Source of the DNA: an uncultured Clostridia bacterium
Lineage (GTDB): Bacteria; Bacillota; Clostridia; TANB77; CAG-508
Direction of reading: 5' to 3'
Assembly (NCBI GenBank): GCA_928721565.1
Contig: OV788638.1
Span: forward strand, 1,178,001-1,242,000
Length of the DNA stretch: 64,000 nt
The translations under genes and the position numbers were made by a program. The notes under the pieces were generated by a model that saw nothing but the letters and a program-made list of their open reading frames with translations, made no database searches and had not been told where the DNA came from. Each line of letters starts with the position of its first letter. Position 1 is the first letter of the stretch. Below, one piece after another: positions 32,256 to 40,866 of the stretch.

Positions 32256-32283
32256 TTGTAAAAAACAAAAATATTGATATAAT
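32256..32283 (+). promoter_or_regulatory. Promoter of phosphofructokinase gene
   Basis: TTGTAA, 16-base spacer and TATAAT. Confidence 0.6.
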
Positions 32284-32296
32284 AATAAAGAAGCAG

Positions 32297-32321
32297 ATTT
32301 TACCAATAGAGGTAAAATTTT
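32297..32321 (+). other. Leader hairpin before phosphofructokinase
   Basis: ATTTTACC-AATAGA-GGTAAAAT followed by TTT, within the first 15-35 bases of the predicted transcript. It is terminator-like but with a short T tract; an attenuator is possible. Confidence 0.4.
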
Positions 32322-32357
32322 AATAATTTACGGGAAGACCAAATAGGAGGAATTAAT

Positions 32358-33503
32358 ATGTTAAAAAAAGTAGCTATACTAGCAAATGGAGGAGATGTAT
32401 CTGGCTTTAATGCTGTAATTAGAGCAATAATAAAAACAGCAGAACATAACAATATAGAATGCTATGGATTTATAGATGGATATAATGGATTATTAAAAAA
32501 TAACTATGTAAAATTAAGTACAGCAAATGATGCGTCTGCATCTGGAATATTACCTAAAGGAGGATCAATAATTGGTTCATCAACAAATGCAAATGTATTT
32601 AACTATAAAGTAGTAGGAGAAAATGGAGAAGTTGAATATAAAGACTTATCAGATGTATGTGTAGAAAATATTAAAAAAGATGAATTTGATTGTATATTTA
32701 CATTAGGAGGAGATGGAACACAAAAATCAGCAAGAGACTTTTCTACAAAAGGGGTAAATGTAATAGGTGTTCCTAAAACAATAGACAATGATGTTGCATG
32801 TACAGATATAACATTTGGATATAATACAGCAGTATCAGTTGCTGCAGAAGCATTAGATAGATTACATACAACAGGAGAAACACATCATAGAATAATGGTA
32901 TTAGAAGTTATGGGAAGATATGCAGGATGGATAGCATTGGAATCTGCAATAGCAGGAGGAGCAGATGTTGCATTAATACCAGAAATTCCTTATGATATAA
33001 ATAAAGCAGTTGACAAAATAAATGAAAGAAGAGCTAAAGGAAAAGAATTTAGTATAGTTGTAGTTGCAGAAGGAGCTGCTCCAAAAGGCGGAGAAATTAC
33101 AGTCGAAGGAAAAAGAGACAATGGAGCAGGTGTTGATAATAACAAACTTGGAGGAGTAGGCCAAGTTGTAGCTAGACAGTTAGAAAAATTAACTGGTTTA
33201 GAAGCAAGAAATACAACACTTGGATATATGCAAAGAGGTGGAACGCCAACAGCATTTGATAGAGTTTTATCAACAAAATATGGAGCTAAAGCTATGGAAC
33301 TTGCTTTAAATGGACAATTTGGTGTTTTAGCAGTATTAAAAAATGGAAAACTTGATAGTGTTTCATTAGAAGATGTTGTAGGAAATAATACTAAAATAGG
33401 TGCTGTTTCTGGAAATACAGCAGAAAGCAATTTAAGAAAAGTTACAATGGATGATGATTTGGTAAAAACTGCCAGAGATATTGGAATTTGTTTAGGAGAC
33501 TAA
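32358..33503 (+). CDS. pfkA: 6-phosphofructokinase, mixed-signature type
   Basis: A 381-residue glycolytic kinase. FTLGGDGTQKSA contains the Gly of ATP-using enzymes at the position that is Asp in PPi-dependent ones, whereas PKTIDNDV has Lys where classic ATP enzymes have Gly (PGTIDND). This Gly/Lys combination occurs in ATP-dependent enzymes of the long and trypanosomatid types, so ATP is more likely than PPi but not certain. MGRYAGWIALESAIAGGAD and GYMQRGGTPTAFDR are the other active-site blocks. AGGAGG precedes ATG. Located apart from the gap-eno cluster, with its own promoter and leader hairpin. Confidence 0.94.
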   Translation: MLKKVAILANGGDVSGFNAVIRAIIKTAEHNNIECYGFIDGYNGLLKNNYVKLSTANDASASGILPKGGSIIGSSTNANVFNYKVVGENGEVEYKDLSDVCVENIKKDEFDCIFTLGGDGTQKSARDFSTKGVNVIGVPKTIDNDVACTDITFGYNTAVSVAAEALDRLHTTGETHHRIMVLEVMGRYAGWIALESAIAGGADVALIPEIPYDINKAVDKINERRAKGKEFSIVVVAEGAAPKGGEITVEGKRDNGAGVDNNKLGGVGQVVARQLEKLTGLEARNTTLGYMQRGGTPTAFDRVLSTKYGAKAMELALNGQFGVLAVLKNGKLDSVSLEDVVGNNTKIGAVSGNTAESNLRKVTMDDDLVKTARDIGICLGD

Positions 33504-33533
33504 AGAATTCACATAAATTTCACAATAAATCTA

Positions 33534-33563
33534 TTGACAAAAGTGACACTGTGTCATTATAAT
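33534..33563 (+). promoter_or_regulatory. Promoter of the TetR-ABC operon
   Basis: Perfect TTGACA (33534-33539), 18-base spacer and perfect TATAAT (33558-33563). Confidence 0.8.
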
Positions 33564-33577
33564 CTATGACATAGTGT
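33546..33577. promoter_or_regulatory. TetR-type operator overlapping the promoter
   Basis: A 32-bp dyad: ACACTGTGTCAT and ATGACATAGTGT (11 of 12 bases complementary) enclose exactly the -10 element. Repressor bound here would block RNA polymerase, which predicts autoregulation of the downstream TetR gene and of the exporter it precedes. Confidence 0.78.
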
Positions 33578-33605
33578 TATTTTTTTGCCGAAAGGAAGTG
33601 ATGAG

Positions 33606-34226
33606 ATGCCAAAAGAAACATTTTTAAAACTATCAAAAGAAAAACAGCAAAAAGTCATAAATGCTGGAAAAAAAGAATTTGCAAGAGTACCAATAGAAAA
33701 TGTTTCAATAAAAAAGATAGTAGAAGAAGCAGATATTGCAAGAGGAAGCTTTTATCAATACTTTGAAAATAAAGAAGATTTGCTTATATACATATTAAAA
33801 GAAAATTCTGAAAAATTAAATACTAAATTGAAAAATAAAGTAAAAGAAACAAATGGAGATGTATTTGAATTATATATTTTTTTGTACGATTCAATGATAG
33901 AAGAGTTTACAGACAATTCAGACCAAGAATTATTTAGACAAATATTTATTAATTTAAAATCATCAGATGAGAATGTATTTGATTTAGTAAAAAGAACTAA
34001 GCCACAAGATATTATAGACTATTATGAGCAAATAGATAAAAGCAATTTAAAAATAGAAAATTATGAAGATTTAGTTATAATTTGTGATATGCTAAATGTA
34101 ATTACAAGAAGAGCTTTAATAAAAAATTTCAAAAACAAATCAAAAGAAGATTGTAGAAAAATGTTCTTAAAAGAAATAGAATATTTAAAACATGGAATAG
34201 AAAAAAAGGAGGAAAAAGATGCTTAA
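33606..34226 (+). CDS. TetR-family repressor of the ABC exporter operon
   Basis: A 206-residue regulator. The DNA-binding part is visible as KEFARVPIENVSIKKIVEEADIA then RGSFYQYFENKEDLL, the TetR helix-turn-helix. The rest is a helical ligand domain. The frame extends to TTG 33585, but AAAGGA and the ATG at 33606 give the natural start. It overlaps the first transporter gene by eight bases and has a matching dyad over its own promoter, so it most likely senses a compound exported by the two following proteins. Confidence 0.92.
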   Translation: MPKETFLKLSKEKQQKVINAGKKEFARVPIENVSIKKIVEEADIARGSFYQYFENKEDLLIYILKENSEKLNTKLKNKVKETNGDVFELYIFLYDSMIEEFTDNSDQELFRQIFINLKSSDENVFDLVKRTKPQDIIDYYEQIDKSNLKIENYEDLVIICDMLNVITRRALIKNFKNKSKEDCRKMFLKEIEYLKHGIEKKEEKDA

Positions 34227-36423
34227 AATATTAAAAAACTTAAAACAATCATGGATGTCAGTACTTATAATTGTAGCATTATTATGTGTTCAAGCAGCTG
34301 TAGATTTGGAACTACCTAATTATACTTCTAAAATAGTAAACACTGGTATACAAGCAGGAGGAATTGAATATGCAGTGCCAGAAACAATAAGTCAAAAAGA
34401 TATGGATGCAATATTATTATTTTCAAATGATGATGACAAAATATTAGAAAATTATACAACAGAAGATGCTGACGGAAACTATGTTATAAAAGATTTAAAA
34501 GAAAGTGAAAAAGAAGACCTTGAACAAATAATGACAAAACCAATTATTATATCAAGAACAGTACAAAAAGAAGAAATGGCAAACAAAATAAAAGAACAAA
34601 TATTATCAAATGTACCAGAACAGCAAAAAGAAATGATGCAAAATATGTCAATAATAGATATATTAAAAACAATGCCAGAAGAACAATTAAACCAAATGCT
34701 TAGTGAATCAACAAAGCAAATAGACGAAATGCAAGATTCAATCAAAGGCCAAGCAGCAGTTGCATATGTAAAAGAAATATATAAAGATGCAGGTGTAGAT
34801 ACAGACAAAATTCAAATGAATTATATAATGGTTGCAGGATTTAAAATGTTAGTATTAGCTGCAATCAGTATGACTTCAGGAATTACAATAATGATGTTAT
34901 CATCAAGAGTTGGTGCTAAAATGGCCAAAACACTAAGAGAAAAAATATTTAATAAAGTATTAAAATTCTCTACTAAAGAATTAAGAGAATTCTCAACAGC
35001 CTCTTTAATTACTCGTAGTACAAATGATGTACAACAAATTCAACAACTATTAGCAATGTTATTTAGAACAGTAGTATATGCACCAATAATAGGAATAGGT
35101 GGAGTAATAAAAGTAATACATCAAAGTAATACATCAATGGCTTGGATAATAGGAGCAGCAGTAATTACAATATTATTAGTTGTTGCAATATTATTTGCAG
35201 TAGCAATGCCAAAATTCAAAAAGCTACAAGACTTAATAGACAAATTGAATGGTGTAGCAAGAGAAATATTAACAGGAAAATCTGTAATTAGAGCATTTAA
35301 TACAGAAGAGAGAGAAGAAAAAAGATTTGATGGTGCAAATACAGATTTAACAAAAGCAAATATATTTGTAAACAGAACAATGTCAATAATGATGCCATTG
35401 TTAATGCTTATAATGAATGGAGTATCAATCTTAATTATATGGGTTGGAGGACACAATATAGATCAAGGTATAATGCAAGTTGGAGATATGTTGGCATTTA
35501 TCCAATATGCAATGCAAATAGTAATGAGTTTCTTAATGATATCTATGATTTCTATAATGCTTCCAAGAGCATCTGTATCAGCTAACAGAATTACAGAAAT
35601 ATTAGAAACAGAACCAAGTGTTAAAGATAAAGAAACAACAAAAAAATTAGATCCAAGCAAAAAAGGATTAGTAGAATTTAAAAATGTATCATTCAGATAT
35701 CCTGATGCAGACACAGAAATACTTGAAGATATCAACTTTACAGCAGAACCAGGAAAAACAACAGCAATAATAGGAAGTACTGGAAGCGGAAAATCAACAG
35801 TTGTAAATCTAATACCAAGATTTTATGATGTAACAGGAGGAGAGCTTTTAGTTGATGGTGTAAATGTAAAAGACTTATCTCAAAAAGAGTTAAGAGATGT
35901 AATTGGATTTGTACCACAAAAAGGAGTATTATTCTCAGGAACAATAGAAAGCAATATAAAATATTCTGATGAGAGTATGTCAGATGCAAAAATGATAGAA
36001 GCGGCAGAAATAGCACAAGCAACAGAATTTATTGAAGGAAAAGATAACAAATACAAATCAGAAATAGCACAAGGCGGAAGTAATGTATCAGGAGGACAAA
36101 AACAAAGATTATCAATTGCAAGAGCAGTTGCAAAAGACCCAGAAATATTTGTATTTGATGACAGTTTTTCTGCATTAGATTTTAAAACAGATGCAGCATT
36201 AAGAGAAGCATTAGCTCAAAGAACAAATAATAAAACAAATATAATTGTAGCACAAAGAATTAGTACTATTTTAAATGCAGACAAAATAATTGTTTTAGAT
36301 GATGGAAAAATAGTAGGGCAAGGAACACATGAAGAATTGCTGGAAAATAATGAAACATATAGAGAAATTGCATTATCACAATTATCTGAAGAAGAATTAA
36401 ATAAAAAGGAAGGAGGAAAATAA
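34219..36423 (+). CDS. Heterodimeric ABC exporter subunit with degenerate ATPase site
   Basis: 734 residues. The membrane domain has a long extracytoplasmic insertion (about 40-190, with acidic and Gln-rich helices) between the first two membrane segments. The ATPase has Walker A GSTGSGKST, signature VSGGQKQR and Walker B FVFDDSFSALD, where Asp replaces the catalytic Glu. This noncanonical site is the mark of the BmrC/LmrC/TM287-type half that pairs with a catalytically competent partner. AAGGAGG precedes ATG 34219. Likely role is multidrug or peptide export under control of the TetR protein. Confidence 0.93.
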   Translation: MLKILKNLKQSWMSVLIIVALLCVQAAVDLELPNYTSKIVNTGIQAGGIEYAVPETISQKDMDAILLFSNDDDKILENYTTEDADGNYVIKDLKESEKEDLEQIMTKPIIISRTVQKEEMANKIKEQILSNVPEQQKEMMQNMSIIDILKTMPEEQLNQMLSESTKQIDEMQDSIKGQAAVAYVKEIYKDAGVDTDKIQMNYIMVAGFKMLVLAAISMTSGITIMMLSSRVGAKMAKTLREKIFNKVLKFSTKELREFSTASLITRSTNDVQQIQQLLAMLFRTVVYAPIIGIGGVIKVIHQSNTSMAWIIGAAVITILLVVAILFAVAMPKFKKLQDLIDKLNGVAREILTGKSVIRAFNTEEREEKRFDGANTDLTKANIFVNRTMSIMMPLLMLIMNGVSILIIWVGGHNIDQGIMQVGDMLAFIQYAMQIVMSFLMISMISIMLPRASVSANRITEILETEPSVKDKETTKKLDPSKKGLVEFKNVSFRYPDADTEILEDINFTAEPGKTTAIIGSTGSGKSTVVNLIPRFYDVTGGELLVDGVNVKDLSQKELRDVIGFVPQKGVLFSGTIESNIKYSDESMSDAKMIEAAEIAQATEFIEGKDNKYKSEIAQGGSNVSGGQKQRLSIARAVAKDPEIFVFDDSFSALDFKTDAALREALAQRTNNKTNIIVAQRISTILNADKIIVLDDGKIVGQGTHEELLENNETYREIALSQLSEEELNKKEGGK

Positions 36424-36424
36424 T

Positions 36425-38260
36425 ATGCCAGGACCAATGGGACCAAGAGCAGGCCGTACAACAGAAAAGGCCAAAGATTTTAAAGGAACAACAAAAAAAT
36501 TAATAAATAATTATTTATCAAAATATAAAATAGGATTAATAATAGTATTTATATTTGCTATAGGAAGTACAATATTTTCTATAATAGGACCAAAAATATT
36601 AGGAAATGCAACAACAGAAATATTTAATGGTTTAGTAAATAAAATATCAGGAAATGGTGGAATAGACTTTGGAAAAGTAGGGACAATCTTACTAACACTA
36701 TTAGGACTATATATAGTAAGCGCATTATTTTCTTTCATCCAAAGTTTTGCAATGACACAAATTGCTCAAAATCTTACATATAAATTAAGAAAAGATTTAG
36801 CACATAAAATAAATTCACTTCCAATGAATTATTTTGACAAAAAGACAAATGGAGAAGTATTATCAATAATAACAAATGATATAGACACATTAGGCATGAA
36901 TTTAAATCAAAGCATTACACAAATAATAACATCAATATGTACACTAGTTGGAATATTAATAATGATGCTTTCAATTAGTTGGCAAATGACATTAATATCA
37001 TTAATAGTTATGCCAATTGGAGCGTTTCTTGTAAAAATAATAGTAGGAAAATCACAAAAATACTTTAAAAAGCAACAAGATTACTTAGGACATGTAAATG
37101 GTCAAGTAGAAGAAGTATTTTCAGGATTAACAATTGTAAAAGCATTTAATGGTGAAAGAGATGCACAAAAGACATTTGAAAAGGCAAATTCAGAATTATA
37201 TAGTTCAGCATGGAAGTCACAATTTTTGTCAGGATTAATGCATCCAATAATGAATTTTATATCAAATATTGGATATGTAGGTGTAGCAATAGCAGGTGGT
37301 TATTTAGCTATTAATGGAAATATTACAGTAGGGGATATACAAAGTTTTATACAATATAATAAGCAATTTACACAACCTATAAATCAAATTGCACAAGTAT
37401 CAAGTATGTTACAAGCAATGGTTGCTGCAACAGAAAGAATATTTGAATTTTTGGAAGAAAAAGAAGAGATTGAAACATATGTAGAAGGAACAACAACAGA
37501 AGGTTTAAAAGGAAATGTAAAATTTGATCATGTAAAATTTGGTTACAATCCAGAAAATACTGTAATAAAAGATTTTAATGCAGATGTACATGAAGGACAG
37601 AAAATTGCAATTGTAGGACCAACAGGAGCTGGAAAATCAACAATGGTAAAACTTCTTATGAGATTTTATGATGTGACAGATGGAGCTATTCTACTAGATG
37701 GTCATAACATAAAAGACTTCAAAAGAGGAGAACTTCGTCAAATGTTTGGTATGGTATTACAAGACACATGGCTATTTGATGGAACAGTAAAAGATAATAT
37801 AAAATATAGCAGAGAAGATGCAACTGATGATGAAGTTATTCAAGCAGCTAAAGCAGCCAGAGTACATCATTTTATAAAAACATTACCAAAAGGATACAAT
37901 TCAATATTAGGAGATGAAACAAGCGGAGTTTCAGCTGGGCAAAAACAATTACTTACAATAGCAAGAGTAATTTTAGCAGACCCTAAAATATTAATTTTAG
38001 ATGAAGCTACATCAAGTATTGATACAAGAACTGAAATAGAGATTCAAAAAGCTATGGATAATTTAATGAAAGATAGAACATCTTTTATAATTGCACATAG
38101 ATTATCAACAATAAAAAATGCTGATTTAATTTTAGTTATGGACCATGGAGATATTGTTGAACAAGGTACACATGAACAACTTCTTAAAAAAGGAGAAGAA
38201 GGATTTTATTATAAACTATATAATAGCCAATTCCAAGATTGTATTGATGAAGTTGAATAA
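36425..38260 (+). CDS. Heterodimeric ABC exporter subunit, catalytic partner
   Basis: 611 residues; about six membrane segments in the first 340 residues, then an ATPase with Walker A GPTGAGKST, signature VSAGQKQL (a variant of LSGGQ), Walker B ILILDEATSSID with the catalytic Glu, and H-loop AHRLSTI. It starts one base after the preceding stop and completes the asymmetric exporter. The N-terminus MPGPMGPRAGRTTEKAKDFK resembles the BmrD/LmrD-type subunits. Confidence 0.94.
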   Translation: MPGPMGPRAGRTTEKAKDFKGTTKKLINNYLSKYKIGLIIVFIFAIGSTIFSIIGPKILGNATTEIFNGLVNKISGNGGIDFGKVGTILLTLLGLYIVSALFSFIQSFAMTQIAQNLTYKLRKDLAHKINSLPMNYFDKKTNGEVLSIITNDIDTLGMNLNQSITQIITSICTLVGILIMMLSISWQMTLISLIVMPIGAFLVKIIVGKSQKYFKKQQDYLGHVNGQVEEVFSGLTIVKAFNGERDAQKTFEKANSELYSSAWKSQFLSGLMHPIMNFISNIGYVGVAIAGGYLAINGNITVGDIQSFIQYNKQFTQPINQIAQVSSMLQAMVAATERIFEFLEEKEEIETYVEGTTTEGLKGNVKFDHVKFGYNPENTVIKDFNADVHEGQKIAIVGPTGAGKSTMVKLLMRFYDVTDGAILLDGHNIKDFKRGELRQMFGMVLQDTWLFDGTVKDNIKYSREDATDDEVIQAAKAARVHHFIKTLPKGYNSILGDETSGVSAGQKQLLTIARVILADPKILILDEATSSIDTRTEIEIQKAMDNLMKDRTSFIIAHRLSTIKNADLILVMDHGDIVEQGTHEQLLKKGEEGFYYKLYNSQFQDCIDEVE

Positions 38261-38302
38261 TATGTTATTTTGTGCTAAAATTGTATATAAGAGGTGATAA
38301 TG

Positions 38303-39184
38303 ATGAGTATTATACAAAATATATCACAATATTTAGGAAAAACATTTGGATTTTATAGTGATTATGTTGAATTAGTTATATTAACAATTTTAATATTTTT
38401 TGTATTCGGAATTCTAAAAAGACTTGTAAGATTTTTCTATTCAAGAGCCGACGTAAGTAATAAAAAGAAATATTTTAGAAATAGAATGATAAAAGTAACA
38501 TTAGATATTATATCAATTGTTTTAGTAGTATTACTATGGGGACATAGAATTTCAGGTATGGTAACAGTAATTAGTTTCTTATCAGCTGGAATTGCAATTG
38601 CTGTTAAAGAAATAATATTTGACTTTTTTGCTGGAATATATATTAATACAAAGAAAACATTCGAACTAGAAGATAGAATTGAAGTTAATGGAATAAAAGG
38701 TGATGTAGTTAATATTAGATCTCTTGGATTTGAAGTGTTAGAGGTTGGAGATAGAATAAATGGAGAACAAAGTACAGGAAGAATAATACATATACCTAAT
38801 TCCTTTGTGTTTATGTATCCATTAAAAAATTACACAAAAGCTTTTAAATATGTATGGGATGAAATTACAGTTAAAATTCCATTAGATGCTGATGTAGAAA
38901 AAACAAAAGAAGTATTATATGATATTGTAGAAAATAATGAGACTTTAAAAACAACACCTAAAAAGATGGAAGATGCAGTTGCTGATGTTACTGCAGAATA
39001 TAGAATCTATTATAATTATTTGGAACCTATTATTTATACCGAAATTGTAGATTCTCATGTTGAATTATATCTTAGATATATAGTTCATCCTAAGAAAGCT
39101 AGAAATGTAAGAGATGAGATATATTTAAAAATATTAGAAGAATATAGAAATGGAAATATAAAATTATATATTCCAGTTATATAA
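38303..39184 (+). CDS. Small-conductance mechanosensitive channel (MscS family)
   Basis: 293 residues. Three N-terminal membrane helices (about 15-40, 60-85 and 88-115); the pore helix region FLSAGIAIAVKEIIFDFFAGIYI and the beta domain (FELEDRIEVNGIKGDVVNI, IPNSFVF) are clear MscS features. Releases solutes on hypo-osmotic shock. GAGGTG at 38291-38296 suits ATG 38303; 38294 (GTG) and 38300 (ATG) are in-frame alternatives. It follows the exporter by 42 bases and precedes sigK. Confidence 0.92.
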   Translation: MSIIQNISQYLGKTFGFYSDYVELVILTILIFFVFGILKRLVRFFYSRADVSNKKKYFRNRMIKVTLDIISIVLVVLLWGHRISGMVTVISFLSAGIAIAVKEIIFDFFAGIYINTKKTFELEDRIEVNGIKGDVVNIRSLGFEVLEVGDRINGEQSTGRIIHIPNSFVFMYPLKNYTKAFKYVWDEITVKIPLDADVEKTKEVLYDIVENNETLKTTPKKMEDAVADVTAEYRIYYNYLEPIIYTEIVDSHVELYLRYIVHPKKARNVRDEIYLKILEEYRNGNIKLYIPVI

Positions 39185-39199
39185 AATAATAATGAACAG

Positions 39200-39252
39200 G
39201 CACTTTTATTTTTCTTATACATATAATTTTAGTATGAGAAAAATGGAGGTGC
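39200..39252 (+). promoter_or_regulatory. Hairpin covering the sigK ribosome site, with SigE-like -10 in loop
   Basis: GCACTTTTATTTTTC (39200-39214) can pair over all 15 positions (four of them G-U) with GAAAAATGGAGGTGC (39238-39252), which contains the sigK Shine-Dalgarno. The 23-base loop holds CATATAAT (39220-39227), similar to SigE/SigK -10 sequences. Transcripts arriving from the mscS side would hide the ribosome site; transcripts starting in or after the loop would not. Confidence 0.45.
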
Positions 39253-39256
39253 TTTT

Positions 39257-39958
39257 ATGTTTTCTGCACTTTGCATAAGTGGTTTTATTCAATTTTTACA
39301 AACAGCAGTATTTACAGTCGGATATATTTCAGGGGTACAACTTTTTCCAGAGCCTTTGAGTTCAGAAGAAGAGCGTATCTGTCTTGAAAAATTAAAAACA
39401 GGAGATGAAGAGGCTCGTAATATACTTATAGAAAAAAATTTAAGATTAGTTGCACATGTTTGCAAGAAATATAGCAATTCAAATGTTGATCAGGATGATT
39501 TGATATCTATAGGTACTATTGGACTCATAAAAGGCATTAATAGTTTTAAATCAGAAAAAGGTGCTAGACTTTCTACATATGTTTCTAGATGTATTGATAA
39601 TGAAATATTAATGCATTTTAGAGCAACAAAAAAATTAAATAATGAAGTATATCTGAATGAACCAATAGGAAAAGACAAAGATGATAATGTAGTTACATTA
39701 CAAGAAGTGCTTGAAAATGATGAACGTAGTGTTGAGGATTCAGTAGACTTAAAAATGAAAGTAAAACTTTTATACGAGAAAATGAAAAGCATTTTAAAAG
39801 ATAGAGAGCGTACCATTTTAGAACTCCGCTTCGGTCTTGATGGACATAAACCTAAAACTCAAATTGAGATTGCTCATGAAATGGGAATTTCACGTTCATA
39901 TGTGTCTCGTATAGAAACTAAAGCTATAGGGAAGCTAGCTAAAGAGATAAAAGAGTAG
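39257..39958 (+). CDS. sigK: RNA polymerase sporulation sigma factor SigK, uninterrupted
   Basis: A 233-residue sigma-70 family protein for late mother-cell gene expression. The N-terminal pro-sequence (MFSALCISGFIQFLQTAV, hydrophobic) is present and would need removal by an SpoIVFB-type protease. Region 2 shows LVAHVCKKYSNSNVDQDDLI then SIGTIGLIKGINSF, and region 4 shows LELRFGLDG and EIAHEMGISRSYVSRIETKA. The gene is in one piece, without the skin-type prophage that splits it in some Clostridia and Bacilli. GGAGGTGC precedes ATG. Confidence 0.95.
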   Translation: MFSALCISGFIQFLQTAVFTVGYISGVQLFPEPLSSEEERICLEKLKTGDEEARNILIEKNLRLVAHVCKKYSNSNVDQDDLISIGTIGLIKGINSFKSEKGARLSTYVSRCIDNEILMHFRATKKLNNEVYLNEPIGKDKDDNVVTLQEVLENDERSVEDSVDLKMKVKLLYEKMKSILKDRERTILELRFGLDGHKPKTQIEIAHEMGISRSYVSRIETKAIGKLAKEIKE

Positions 39959-39971
39959 ATTGTGATTGCAT

Positions 39972-40000
39972 TTGACATAATTATAAAACCGAAGTATAAT
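39972..40000 (+). promoter_or_regulatory. Consensus promoter of the first paralogous gene
   Basis: TTGACA, 17 bases, TATAAT: a perfect SigA consensus promoter. Start predicted near 40007, just before the shared leader element. Confidence 0.85.
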
Positions 40001-40015
40001 AATATTATCTAAAAA

Positions 40016-40060
40016 AAGGAGGTAGAAAATTTACAAAATAAATATAATGTAAATGTAACT
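40016..40060 (+). promoter_or_regulatory. Shared leader element, copy 1
   Basis: Begins AAGGAGGTA, contains ATTTAC (40029-40034) and GTAAAT (40049-40054) as an inverted repeat with 14-base spacing, and ends GTAAATGTAACT. The second copy at 41832-41876 has the same length and layout. The AAGGAGG is about 70 bases from the gene start and is not its ribosome site. Confidence 0.7.
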
Positions 40061-40090
40061 TAGTCAACAGCTTATAAAAGGAGAATTAAA

Positions 40091-40726
40091 ATGTATTTTT
40101 ATATGAATGATGGAGTCTGCGAACGGGAATGGACATACAACTTAATAAGATTAAAGCAAAAAAAAGTCTTAAGATTTTCCAACTATTTAGAAGAAGATAG
40201 AAAAGAAAAAAATATTTATTTTGAATTCGACGATAATGAAAATGAGATTAGTACAGAAAAATTTAAAAAAGGTTTTTTGCTACAAAATGTTACAGTAAAA
40301 ATGAAACAGAACAACGCAAAGTACGAATTGTCAAGGTGTAATGAGTGTAATAAAGACACAGAAAAAAATAATGTGTTTTTTGCTTTGCTTAGAAGTACAA
40401 CTACTGTTCCAGATGATGTATATATTCCAAGAAAAATGAAAGAAAATGTGGAAGTGATTCAAAGATTTAGAGTAATTGATGGTGAAGCTGATTATGGTGA
40501 TTTTCTTTCAAATATATATTTTATTAAAATAAAATTGAATGTAGGTCAAAGTTTGTCAATTTTTTATACACATACTAAGCCATATGTATTAAAGGAACAT
40601 GATGTAATTTATAGGCAAAAACTTGATGATAGTACATATGAGGTAATAAGAGGACTAAAAGCTCATATTATTATGGATAAGCAAAATCGACAAGACTATA
40701 TTTCTTTATCAGAATTATATAATTAA
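40091..40726 (+). CDS. Protein of unknown function, paralogue of the gene at 41907
   Basis: A 211-residue cytoplasmic-looking protein with no recognised domain. The C-terminal half is shared with the second protein: ENVEVIQRFRV, YFIKIKLNVGQSLSIFY, KEHDVIYRQ and a final YISLSELYN. It has two Cys close together (SRCNECNKD) not shared by the paralogue. Own consensus promoter, shared leader element, separate AAAAGGAG ribosome site and terminator make it an independent unit. Function unknown; a small family expanded in this genome is likely. Confidence 0.72.
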   Translation: MYFYMNDGVCEREWTYNLIRLKQKKVLRFSNYLEEDRKEKNIYFEFDDNENEISTEKFKKGFLLQNVTVKMKQNNAKYELSRCNECNKDTEKNNVFFALLRSTTTVPDDVYIPRKMKENVEVIQRFRVIDGEADYGDFLSNIYFIKIKLNVGQSLSIFYTHTKPYVLKEHDVIYRQKLDDSTYEVIRGLKAHIIMDKQNRQDYISLSELYN

Positions 40727-40739
40727 TAATAGTTGACTG

Positions 40740-40783
40740 ATAGCATATTTTAACTAATTTATAGTTGGAATATGCTATTTTTA
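40740..40783 (+). terminator. Terminator of first paralogous gene
   Basis: ATAGCATATT/AATATGCTAT outer stem, AACT/AGTT inner pairing, T5 tail. Similar in sequence to the terminator of the second paralogue. Confidence 0.82.
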
Positions 40784-40800
40784 TATTAAGATATAAATAC

Positions 40801-40829
40801 TTGTTAAAAACAAAAATCTATGTTATTAT
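40801..40829 (+). promoter_or_regulatory. Promoter of the S1-domain gene
   Basis: TTGTTA, 17-base spacer, TATTAT. Confidence 0.6.
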
Positions 40830-40866
40830 ACAGACATAAATTGTTAAAAGAAAGGATGCATATAAC

